In this document: positions 52,585 through 60,377 of the stretch, one piece after another
How the letters are laid out: every line of letters starts with the position of its first letter
How positions within the stretch are numbered: position 1 is the first letter of the stretch
Assembly: GCF_001429395.1 (NCBI RefSeq)
Contig: NZ_LMJT01000001.1
Location: 708,024 to 772,023, forward strand
DNA: 64,000 nucleotides
Reading direction: 5' to 3'
Source: Allobosea sp. Root381
Lineage (GTDB): Bacteria; Pseudomonadota; Alphaproteobacteria; Rhizobiales; Beijerinckiaceae
Program-made: the position numbers and the translations under genes
The notes under the pieces: model-generated
Told to the model about the DNA's origin: nothing
Seen by the model: the letters and a program-made list of their open reading frames with translations, nothing else
The model's database searches: none

Positions 52585-53543
52585 TCCGTGTCGCTGTGCT
52601 GGACGACTACCAGAATGTCGCGCGTCGCTATGTCGACTGGTCGAGCCTCGGCGACGACGTCACGGTCGACGTCTTCGGCGAACCCCTCGGTTCCGAGGAG
52701 GCAGCGGCACGCCTGGCGGACTACGACGTGCTGTGCCTGATGCGCGAGCGCCTGCCCCTGCCCCGCAGCCTGATCGAGAAGCTGCCGCGGCTGAAGCTCG
52801 TCGTGGTCACCGGCGGACGGGTGCGGGTCATCGATTTCGACGCCGCGGTCGCGCAGGGGATCACGGTCTGTCACACCAGTGCCGGCGAGTCCGAACATGC
52901 GACACCGGAGCTGGCCTGGGCGTTGATACTGGCGGCGGCGCGCCATCTGCCGGACGAATTCCAGCGCATGCGGGAGGGCAGCTGGCAGCAGACCATCGGG
53001 ACGACGCTCGGCGGCAAGACGCTCGGCCTGATCGGCCTCGGCAAGCTCGGCAGCCGCATGGCGCCGATCGGCCGCGCCTTTGGCATGCGGGTCGTCGCCT
53101 GGAGCCCCAACCTGACGCAGGAGAAGGCGGCCCCCCATGGCGCGGAGGCCGTGTCGAAGACGTCGCTATTCGAGACCTCGGATGCGATATCGATCCATAT
53201 CCCCGGCGGGGCCGCGAGCAAGGATCTCGTCGGTGCAGCCGAGATCGACGCGATGAAGCCCGGCGCGATCCTCGTCAACACCTCGCGCGGGCCGATCGTC
53301 AACGAGGCCGCCCTGCTGGCCGCGTTGAAGGAGGGGCGCATTCGCGCAGGGCTCGACGTCTACGACATCGAACCCCTGCCGAAAGATCATCCGCTGCGCA
53401 CCGCGCCGAATGTCGTGCTGAGCCCGCATCTGGGCTTCGTCACCGAAGGCGCATACCGCGCATTCTACCAGGACACGGTCGACGCGATCCAGGCCTGGCG
53501 GATGGGCAAGCCCATCCGCGTCCTCGCCGCGCCGGGCGCCTGA
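52581..53543 (+). CDS. D-2-hydroxyacid dehydrogenase (second paralogue)
   Basis: 320 residues, ATGA overlap with the AtuA-like gene. IRVAVLDDYQNVARRYVDWSS, NAD loop LIGLGKLGSR, NTSRGPIVNE with Arg, DVYDIEPLPKDHPL with Glu, and LSPHLGFVTEGAY with His. It shares the DDYQN start and overall layout with the gene at 49899, which points to duplication and divergence for two stereo- or chain-variants of a substrate. The operon ends here; the next gene is convergent, 9 bp away. Confidence 0.9.
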   Translation: MIRVAVLDDYQNVARRYVDWSSLGDDVTVDVFGEPLGSEEAAARLADYDVLCLMRERLPLPRSLIEKLPRLKLVVVTGGRVRVIDFDAAVAQGITVCHTSAGESEHATPELAWALILAAARHLPDEFQRMREGSWQQTIGTTLGGKTLGLIGLGKLGSRMAPIGRAFGMRVVAWSPNLTQEKAAPHGAEAVSKTSLFETSDAISIHIPGGAASKDLVGAAEIDAMKPGAILVNTSRGPIVNEAALLAALKEGRIRAGLDVYDIEPLPKDHPLRTAPNVVLSPHLGFVTEGAYRAFYQDTVDAIQAWRMGKPIRVLAAPGA

Positions 53544-53552
53544 TCGCCAGCG

Positions 53553-54968
53553 TCAGCGATCGAACCGAAGCGCCGTCGCAAGCGCAGCGACCGAGTGGTT
53601 CTCGATATCCAGCACGATGTCGCGGATGGCTGCAGCCTTGCGCTCGTCGATGGCGAGCGAGGCGGAAGCCATGAACTTCGCCGCGACCGCGTCGGTGTCG
53701 AGCGCGCGTTCGCCGGCTCCGCTGTTCACCCGGACATGACGGAAGAGCTCGCGGCCGTCCTTGAGCACGAGGCGGACGCCACCGGAGAAAAACTCCGGGA
53801 AGGCGGATGCGGGATCGACCGAGCACTTCACCCGTGTCGCGAGCTCGCGGACCTCCGGATCACGCAAAGCCTCGTCCCGCAACTCGGGCAGGTTGAACCG
53901 TTGCTTGATCAGGCAGGTCGCGACGACGAACTGGGCGCTGAACTTCGCCTCGTAATCGGTCGTCGGACGTTCCTTGGCATGGGCCGGCTCGGCGACGATC
54001 GGCATCGTGTCGCGTGGCAGGAAGGCTTCGACCGAGGCGATCTCGGTCCAGTCCACCAGTCCCCCGAGCTCGATCGCCGCATCGGCGCAGCCATGGATGA
54101 AGTGGCAGACGGGATAGGGTTTCAGGGCGGTGTCGGCGAAGTGCCAGCGGCAGCCGAGTTCGGACACCATCACCTCGAGATCGACGTTGTCGGCCTTGTG
54201 CTGGAGATGCGTGTCGAACAGGCCGAACCGGCCTTCATAAGGTCGGCTCGGCCCCTTGAAGTCGGCTTTGGCGAGATAGGCGGCGGTGATACCCGCGACC
54301 GCTGCCCAGCCAGGATGAAAGCGCTTCGTCCAGGCGCCCTCCTCCAGGAACACCTGCACGCCCGCGGCCGTGCTCGCCGCAATGCCCTGCACTTCGACGA
54401 TCTGGCGCGCGTCCAGCCCGAGCAGCTTGGCCGCGATCACCGCAGAGGAAAAATGCGCGACGATCCCGGTGGCGTGGAAACCGACATGGTGGAAGCCGCC
54501 GCGGACAGCCGCTCCGACCCGCACGGCGGTTTCCATTCCGGCGAAATAGGCGGTCAGGAAGCTGCGGCCGTCGATCTGCAGCGCCTCGCCAAGCGACAGG
54601 GCGCAAGGCAGGCAGGCGGCCGTCGGATGAACGATGCTGGTCAGGTGCGTATCGTCGAAATCGAGGCCGTGAATCAGGATGCCGTTCGCCAGCGCGGCGT
54701 CGCGCACCGGCAGGCGCTCACTGCGGCCGAGCACGCTGCAGCTGCCGCCGGGGCCAGCCATGGCGGTGATGCCGGCGAGCGCCCGGCCGGCATAGGGAAA
54801 GGCGTTCGACGCGAGACCGACGCCGAGAGCGTCAAGAATCGAGAGCTTGCCGCGATGTCGCGCCGCGGCAGGCACATCCTCGAACGACAGACTCGCTGCC
54901 ATCTCGGCGAGGGCAAGCGCCGGCTTGAGCGTGGTGTCGCCGAGCGCGAATTGCGCTGTCGCGTGCAT
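53553..54968 (-). CDS. MmgE/PrpD family protein (second of three)
   Basis: 471 residues from the ATG at 54968, which has GGGAGG just before it; ATG 54980 is four codons upstream. LSILDALGVGLASNAFPYAG, LIHGLDFDDTHLTSIVHPTA, FHHVGFHATGIVAHFSSAVI, WTKRFHPGWAAVAGITAAYL, and ALKPYPVCHFIHGCADAAIEL. The fold acts on polycarboxylates (dehydratase, decarboxylase or epimerase). Divergent from GntR regulator 2 across the palindromic operator copy 2. Confidence 0.9.
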   Translation of the reverse strand: MHATAQFALGDTTLKPALALAEMAASLSFEDVPAAARHRGKLSILDALGVGLASNAFPYAGRALAGITAMAGPGGSCSVLGRSERLPVRDAALANGILIHGLDFDDTHLTSIVHPTAACLPCALSLGEALQIDGRSFLTAYFAGMETAVRVGAAVRGGFHHVGFHATGIVAHFSSAVIAAKLLGLDARQIVEVQGIAASTAAGVQVFLEEGAWTKRFHPGWAAVAGITAAYLAKADFKGPSRPYEGRFGLFDTHLQHKADNVDLEVMVSELGCRWHFADTALKPYPVCHFIHGCADAAIELGGLVDWTEIASVEAFLPRDTMPIVAEPAHAKERPTTDYEAKFSAQFVVATCLIKQRFNLPELRDEALRDPEVRELATRVKCSVDPASAFPEFFSGGVRLVLKDGRELFRHVRVNSGAGERALDTDAVAAKFMASASLAIDERKAAAIRDIVLDIENHSVAALATALRFDR

Positions 54969-55032
54969 GATGCCTCCCATGATACGGCCACTTCTGTGGC
55001 TTCCGTCGTAACTGTGGAACCGCTATTGTAGG

Positions 55033-55049
55033 ACTGTCAACAGTTGACT
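55033..55049. promoter_or_regulatory. 17-bp operator candidate with perfect GTCAAC-N-GTTGAC palindrome (copy 2)
   Basis: ACTGTCAACAGTTGACT, the exact reverse complement of 44708-44724. It lies between the divergent MmgE/PrpD gene (64 bp to its ATG) and GntR regulator 2 (42 bp to its ATG). Position suggests autoregulation by that regulator plus control of the lyase and importer operons. Confidence 0.75.
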
Positions 55050-55091
55050 CGCCGAAGCCGAGCGGTCGCTTCGGCTGACGATGGAGAGCTT

Positions 55092-55787
55092 ATGTCTGCG
55101 CCGTCGAAGGAATTGCTGACGAGCCCCGTCAGGGCGAAATCGCTGGTCGACGCGGTGACCGAGCGGCTGGAAGCTGCGATCGTCAGCGGCGAGCTTGCGC
55201 CCGGCAGCCGCCTCAGCGAACAGCGCCTCGCCGTCTCCTTCGGGGTCAGCAGGGGGCCGCTGCGCGAGGCGATCCGCCGCCTCGAGGGCCGCCAGTTGCT
55301 GAGGCGCACGACCAATATCGGCGTTCACGTCACGGAGCTGTCCCGCGACGATCTCGCGGAGCTCATGATCGTGCGCGAGGCGCTGGAAGGCATGGCCTGC
55401 CGCCTCGCGGCGCAGGCCATAACGGATGCTCAGCTCGCCGAGCTCGAAGCGCTTCTCGCCCAGCATGGCGAGGCTCGCGACGTTCAGGCGGGGACGGGCT
55501 ACTACCAGAGAACACCCGATTTCGACTTCCATTTCAGGATCGTCAGCGCCAGCGGCAATGCGCGGCTGATCCAGATGCTGTGCAACGACATGTACGATCT
55601 GCTGCGGATCTATCGCTACCGGTCCAGCACGCTCGGCGGCCGCGCCCGCGACGCCTATGACGAGCACCACGCCATCCTCGATGCGTTGAAGCGGCGGGAC
55701 CCGGCCATGGCCGAGGCGGCGATGCGCAGCCATATCCAACGCTCGCGCGAGCATATGCTCCAGCGACTGGATGGCGCGCCAGGCTGA
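55092..55787 (+). CDS. GntR-family regulator, FCD subgroup (second)
   Basis: 231 residues from ATG 55092 (GGAGAG upstream). Winged helix with LEAAIVSGELAPGSRLSEQRL, VSFGVSRGPLREAIRRLEGR, and FCD ligand domain ending in YDEHHAILDALKRRDPAMAEAAMRSHIQR with Asp/His metal ligands. The recognition helix SRGPLREAIRRLE differs from that of regulator 1 (SRTPTRQALSRLE), consistent with a different operator. Proposed to bind the GTCAAC-N-GTTGAC sequence next to it. Confidence 0.9.
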   Translation: MSAPSKELLTSPVRAKSLVDAVTERLEAAIVSGELAPGSRLSEQRLAVSFGVSRGPLREAIRRLEGRQLLRRTTNIGVHVTELSRDDLAELMIVREALEGMACRLAAQAITDAQLAELEALLAQHGEARDVQAGTGYYQRTPDFDFHFRIVSASGNARLIQMLCNDMYDLLRIYRYRSSTLGGRARDAYDEHHAILDALKRRDPAMAEAAMRSHIQRSREHMLQRLDGAPG

Positions 55788-55878
55788 GCGGCGCGCAGAA
55801 GGGGCAACCCGTCTTTCCGACGAATTCCGGCTGCGCGGCATGAGGCGAGCCCTCGGCGAGATTTGACTTGCGTTCCTT

Positions 55879-55894
55879 TGTATACAGTCGTACC
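55879..55894 (+). promoter_or_regulatory. TGTATACA-containing operator candidate upstream of the TcuA-like gene
   Basis: TGTATACAGTCGTACC, preceded by TT to give TTGTATACAG, resembles the site at 42806. It lies 82-89 bp before the tcuA-like ATG and after the end of GntR regulator 2. AAGAATGC follows a few bases later at both sites. Confidence 0.45.
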
Positions 55895-55967
55895 CATAAG
55901 AATGCATCCAACAAAGCCAAGCGCGCCCAAGAAGGCGCCGTGGATGTTCGCGCCCAAGGAGCACCCT

Positions 55968-57452
55968 ATGCAGGACAATTTCGACGTCATCGTTGTCGGC
56001 GCCGGCAACGCCGCGCTCGCCGCCTCCGTTTCCGCCAAGGAAAACGGCGCGGAGCGCGTTCTGGTGCTCGAAAAGGCACCGCGCGAGATGCGGGGCGGCA
56101 ATACCCATTGGAGCGGCGGCGTGCTGCGCTTCGCCTTCGACGATCCGCGCGAGCTCGGCCCGCTGGTCCCTGACGCCGAGGAGCAGTTCGAGAACTTCTA
56201 CGAGGGCATCCAGCCCTATACGCGCGGCGACTATCACGGCGACCTGATGCGGGTGACCAGCGGCCGGACCGACCCGGAGCTGTCGCGCGTCCTCGTCGAC
56301 AATTCCAAGGATACGGTCTTCTGGATGAACAAGACCGGCGGCATCAAGATGGAGCCGGCCGTAACATTGTCGGCCGTCCGCAAGGGCAACATGATGGTCT
56401 GGGCGCGCGGCCTGGTCGTGCGGGCGGCCCATGAGGGCGTCGGCCTGTCGCGCAGCTGGTTCCAGACCGCCGAGGAGATGGGCATCGACATCCGGTACGG
56501 CCATGCCGTCACCGAGTTGCTGACGGACGAGAAGGGGCGCGTCAGCGGCGTCAAGGTTCGCAGCGATGACGGGGTCTCGACCTATGGGGCGAAATCCGTG
56601 GTGCTGGGTTGCGGCGGCTTCGAGGCCAATGTGCAGATGCGCACCCAGCATATCGGGCCGCTGGTCGGCGGCGCGAAGGTGCGCGGCACGCCGCACAACC
56701 AGGGTGACGGCCTGCGCATGGCGATGCAGATCGGCGCCATGCCCTGGGGGCAGTGGAGCGGCTGCCACGCCACCCCGATCAGCGCCGACTGGGGCGATTT
56801 CGCGCCACGCGAGATGACGGACCGCAGCAACCGGCTGAGCTACGTCTACAGCCTCATGCTGAACCGCAAGGGCCTGCGCTTCGTCGACGAGGGCGAGGAC
56901 GGCGCGCTCTTCACCTATGCCAAGTTCGGGCGCGCGATCCTCGCGGAACCCGGCGCCAAGGCCTGGCAGATCTTCGACCAGAAGGTCGTGCACCTGCTGG
57001 AACCGCGCTACCAGACCAGCCAGCCGATCACCTCCGACACCATCGAGGGGCTGATCGACCAGCTCGATATCGAGGACAAGGCGCAGGCTTTGCGCACGAT
57101 CACCGAATACAACGCCGCCGCCAACGATGCCGACGACCGCTACGACCCGACCCGGAAGGACGGAGTCTCGACCACGGGGCTAGCGCTGCCCAAGACGAAC
57201 TGGGCCGTGAAGCTCGATAAGCCGCCCTATGTCGCCTACAGCGCCACCGGCGGCATCACCTTCACCTTCGGCGGTCTCAAGGTGAACAAGGACGCGCAGG
57301 TCATCGGCACCGATTGGCGCGCGATCAACGGGCTGTTCTGCTGCGGCGAAATGGTCGGCGGGCTGTTCTACGACAACTATCCGGCGGGAACCGGCCTCGT
57401 CTCGGGCGCGACCTTCGGGCGCATCGCCGGCCGCAATGCGGCAACGATGTGA
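55968..57452 (+). CDS. TcuA-like FAD-dependent tricarballylate dehydrogenase (first)
   Basis: 494 residues. FAD-binding start FDVIVVGAGNAALAASVSAKE (GxGxxA), then EKAPREMRGGNTHWSGGVLRF, GHAVTELLTDEKGRVSGVKV, VVLGCGGFEANVQM, VRGTPHNQGDGLRMAMQIGA, and GGITFTFGGLKVN with GLFYDNYPAGTGLVSGATFGRIAGR at the end. TcuA oxidises tricarballylate to cis-aconitate in Salmonella. Here the substrate is inferred only by family. It heads the tcuA-mmgE-tcuA-tcuB run. Confidence 0.88.
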   Translation: MQDNFDVIVVGAGNAALAASVSAKENGAERVLVLEKAPREMRGGNTHWSGGVLRFAFDDPRELGPLVPDAEEQFENFYEGIQPYTRGDYHGDLMRVTSGRTDPELSRVLVDNSKDTVFWMNKTGGIKMEPAVTLSAVRKGNMMVWARGLVVRAAHEGVGLSRSWFQTAEEMGIDIRYGHAVTELLTDEKGRVSGVKVRSDDGVSTYGAKSVVLGCGGFEANVQMRTQHIGPLVGGAKVRGTPHNQGDGLRMAMQIGAMPWGQWSGCHATPISADWGDFAPREMTDRSNRLSYVYSLMLNRKGLRFVDEGEDGALFTYAKFGRAILAEPGAKAWQIFDQKVVHLLEPRYQTSQPITSDTIEGLIDQLDIEDKAQALRTITEYNAAANDADDRYDPTRKDGVSTTGLALPKTNWAVKLDKPPYVAYSATGGITFTFGGLKVNKDAQVIGTDWRAINGLFCCGEMVGGLFYDNYPAGTGLVSGATFGRIAGRNAATM

Positions 57453-57460
57453 GCCTCGCC

Positions 57461-58930
57461 ATGTCGAAGAACGCGGATACAGACACGATTCTGGCCCGGC
57501 TGGGCGCCCGCATTGCCGGCTTCGACGCCGGGCAGGTCAGCGCGAAGGCGCTGAAGCAGGCGAGAACCTGCATCCTCGACACGATCGGGGTCACGCTCGC
57601 CGGCGCTGGCGAGCCCTGCACCCGCATCCTCGCTGAGACGCCGGGTGTCGCCGAGGCTCCAGGCAAGGCCTTGCTGATGGGAACGGCGCAGCGCACGAGC
57701 ATGCTCGATGCGGCGCTGATCAACGGCACGGCCTCGCATGCGCTCGATTTCGACGATTTCAGCGGGCATCTCGGCGGCCATCAGTCGGTGCCACTCGTGC
57801 CGCTGCTCTTCGCACTCGCCGACGAGCGCGGCAGCACGGGCAAGGCGCTGATTGCGGCCTATGCCGTCGGCGTCGAGACGGAGATCCGCCTCGCCCGGGC
57901 GGTCAATTTCCACCATTACGACAAGGGCTGGCATCCGACGGCGACGCTCGGCGTGTTCGGCGCCGCCGCCGCGGCAGCGCATTTCATCGGGCTCGACGCC
58001 AGGCGCACCGCGACGGCGCTGGCGATCGCGGCATCGTCGGCCAGCGGGCTGAAGGCCAATTTCGGCACGATGACGAAGCCGCTTCATATCGGCCAATGCG
58101 GTCGCAGCGGCCTGCTGGCGGCGCTTCTGGCCGAGCGCGGCTTCGATGCAGCACTCGATGCGATGGAGCACAAGCAGGGCTTTCTCGACGTCTTCAACGG
58201 CCAGGGCACCTACGACGTCGACAAGCTCTTCGAGAACTGGGCCGACCCGCTGGAGATCGCCGACGACACCATCGGGCTGAAGCAGTATCCCTGCTGCGGC
58301 AGCACGCATTCCGCCATCTTCATGATGCAGCAGCTGCGCCGCGAGCATGGCCTGCGGCCCGACGATGTCGCGGCGATCACGCTCCTGCCGCATGGCCGGA
58401 GGCTTCGGCACACCGATAATCCGCGCCCGCAGACCGCGTTGGAGGCGAAGTTCAGCGTCCAGTATGTCTGCGCGCGCGCGCTCAAGGACGGCACGGTGCG
58501 GCTGAAGGATTTCGAGGGCGAGGCCCATTTCGACCCGGTGATCCAGCATCTTCTGGATGTGACGCAGGCGAGCGCCCATCCCGAGATGCGCGACGACGCG
58601 CCCGAACAATGGGGCTCCGAGGTGATCGTCGATCTGAAGGACGGCCGCCGCGTCAGCCGCCGGATCGAGAATCTCGTCGGCCGCGGCGGCGCCTATCCGA
58701 TGTCCTCGCAGGAACTGTGGGACAAGTTCTCCGACTGCGCGGAACGGGCTCTGCCGCGCGAGCAGGTGGCGCCGCTCTTCGAACGTCTGGAGACGCTCGA
58801 CAGCGTCTCGGAGATGAGTCAACTCTCCCGGCTCATGGAGGTCAGCCCCCAGCACAGCCGGCCGCCGGCCCGCATCGTCCTGGCGGCGGCCGGGACCGAG
58901 GAGGCGCCTGAAACCACCTGGGTGCCCTGA
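57461..58930 (+). CDS. MmgE/PrpD family protein (third of three)
   Basis: 489 residues from ATG 57461; a GTG at 57449 overlapping the preceding stop (GTGA) is equally plausible. ARTCILDTIGVTLAGAGEP, INGTASHALDFDDFSGHLGGHQS, VGVETEIRLARAV, HPTATLGVFGAAAAAAHFI, MTKPLHIGQCGRSGLLAALL, and LKQYPCCGSTHSAIFMMQQL. It lies between two TcuA-like flavoproteins, so it should act on the oxidised product or on the substrate before oxidation. Confidence 0.9.
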   Translation: MSKNADTDTILARLGARIAGFDAGQVSAKALKQARTCILDTIGVTLAGAGEPCTRILAETPGVAEAPGKALLMGTAQRTSMLDAALINGTASHALDFDDFSGHLGGHQSVPLVPLLFALADERGSTGKALIAAYAVGVETEIRLARAVNFHHYDKGWHPTATLGVFGAAAAAAHFIGLDARRTATALAIAASSASGLKANFGTMTKPLHIGQCGRSGLLAALLAERGFDAALDAMEHKQGFLDVFNGQGTYDVDKLFENWADPLEIADDTIGLKQYPCCGSTHSAIFMMQQLRREHGLRPDDVAAITLLPHGRRLRHTDNPRPQTALEAKFSVQYVCARALKDGTVRLKDFEGEAHFDPVIQHLLDVTQASAHPEMRDDAPEQWGSEVIVDLKDGRRVSRRIENLVGRGGAYPMSSQELWDKFSDCAERALPREQVAPLFERLETLDSVSEMSQLSRLMEVSPQHSRPPARIVLAAAGTEEAPETTWVP

Positions 58931-58955
58931 TGATAGGCGAGGCTGGCCGATCCGC

Positions 58956-60377
58956 ATGACGATGGCTGCCGGGGTGCAGGAGAGGCCGAACGTCCTGGTC
59001 GTCGGCGGCGGCAACGCGGCGCTGTGCGCGGCCATTGCCGCGCGTCGGGAGGGCGCGCGGGTGCTCGTGCTGGAAGCCGCCGACGCATTCTGGCGGGGCG
59101 GCAACACGCGCCACACCCGCAACATGCGCTGCGCCCATGACGCCGCGACCGAAAGCCTGTCGGGCCCCTATGGCGAGGAGGAGTTCTTCGACGATCTCCT
59201 GCGCGTCACCAAGGGCAAGACCGACGAGGCGCTGGCGCGCTTCATGATCCGGGAATCGAAGTCGATGCTCGGCTGGATCGAGGAGCAGGGCGTGCGCTGG
59301 CAGCCCTCGCTCGGCGGCACGCTTTCGCTCGGCCGCACCAACTCCTTCTTTCTCGGCGGCGGCCGCGCCATGCTGAACGCGCTGTATCGCACGGCGGAAG
59401 ATCTCGGTGTCGTCATCCGCTACAGGGCCGAGGTCACCGGTCTCGACATCGAGGATGGCCGGTTCCGGGCTGCGTTCATCGGTACGGAGCGCGTGCCGGC
59501 GCAGGCTCTTGTCGCGGCGGCCGGCGGGTTCGAATCCAACATCGAATGGCTGAAGCGCCATTGGGGCGAGGCGGCCGAGAACTTCCTGATCCGCGGCACG
59601 CGCAACAACATGGGCACGATCCTGAAGCTGCTGCTCGAGAACGGCGTGCAGGAGGTCGGCGATCCCACGCAGTGCCATGCGGTCGCGATCGATGCCCGCG
59701 CCCCGAAATACGATGGCGGCATCATCACCAGGCTGGACTGCGTCGTCTTCGGCATCGTCGTCAACCAAGAGGCGAAGCGCTTCTACGACGAGGGCGAGGA
59801 CATCTGGCCCAAGCGCTATGCGATCTGGGGGCGGCTCGTCGCCGCCCAGCCCGACCAGATCGCCTACATCCTCTTCGATGCGTCTTCGCTGGAGCTTTTC
59901 ATGCCGTCGCTCTATCCGCCGATCAGCGCGCCGACGATGGGCGAACTGGCCGCCCGGCTCGGGCTCGATCCGGGCGCGCTCGACAAAACCGTTTCGGCGT
60001 TCAACGCCGCCTGCCGGCCGGGCCGCTTCGACGACAGCATCCTCGACGATTGCCGGACCGAGGGGCTGGATCCACCCAAATCGCATTGGGCGCGGCCGAT
60101 CGCGACGGCGCCGTTCTACGCCTATCCGGTCCGACCCGGCATCACCTTCACCTATCTCGGCGTGCGGGTGAACGATGAGGCGCGGATGCTGATGGCGGAT
60201 GGACGCGGCGCGGCCAACATGTTCGCGGCCGGCGAGATCATGGCCGGCAATGTGCTGGGCGAAGGCTATGCCGCAGGCATCGGCATGACGATCGGAGCCG
60301 TCTTCGGGCGCGTCGCCGGCTGCCAGGCGGCGAAGAGCGCACGGGCGGAAAGCCGGCTTCACGAGAGCGCCTCGTGA
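58956..60377 (+). CDS. TcuA-like FAD-dependent dehydrogenase (second)
   Basis: 473 residues. NVLVVGGGNAALCAAIAARRE, EAADAFWRGGNTRHTRNMRC, LVAAAGGFESNIEW, and FTYLGVRVNDEARM with FAAGEIMAGNVLGEGYAAGIGMTIG near the end follow the TcuA/fumarate reductase flavoprotein layout. It differs clearly from the first copy. Its stop overlaps the TcuB-like GTG by 4 bp, so it is the more likely direct partner of TcuB. Confidence 0.9.
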   Translation: MTMAAGVQERPNVLVVGGGNAALCAAIAARREGARVLVLEAADAFWRGGNTRHTRNMRCAHDAATESLSGPYGEEEFFDDLLRVTKGKTDEALARFMIRESKSMLGWIEEQGVRWQPSLGGTLSLGRTNSFFLGGGRAMLNALYRTAEDLGVVIRYRAEVTGLDIEDGRFRAAFIGTERVPAQALVAAAGGFESNIEWLKRHWGEAAENFLIRGTRNNMGTILKLLLENGVQEVGDPTQCHAVAIDARAPKYDGGIITRLDCVVFGIVVNQEAKRFYDEGEDIWPKRYAIWGRLVAAQPDQIAYILFDASSLELFMPSLYPPISAPTMGELAARLGLDPGALDKTVSAFNAACRPGRFDDSILDDCRTEGLDPPKSHWARPIATAPFYAYPVRPGITFTYLGVRVNDEARMLMADGRGAANMFAAGEIMAGNVLGEGYAAGIGMTIGAVFGRVAGCQAAKSARAESRLHESAS

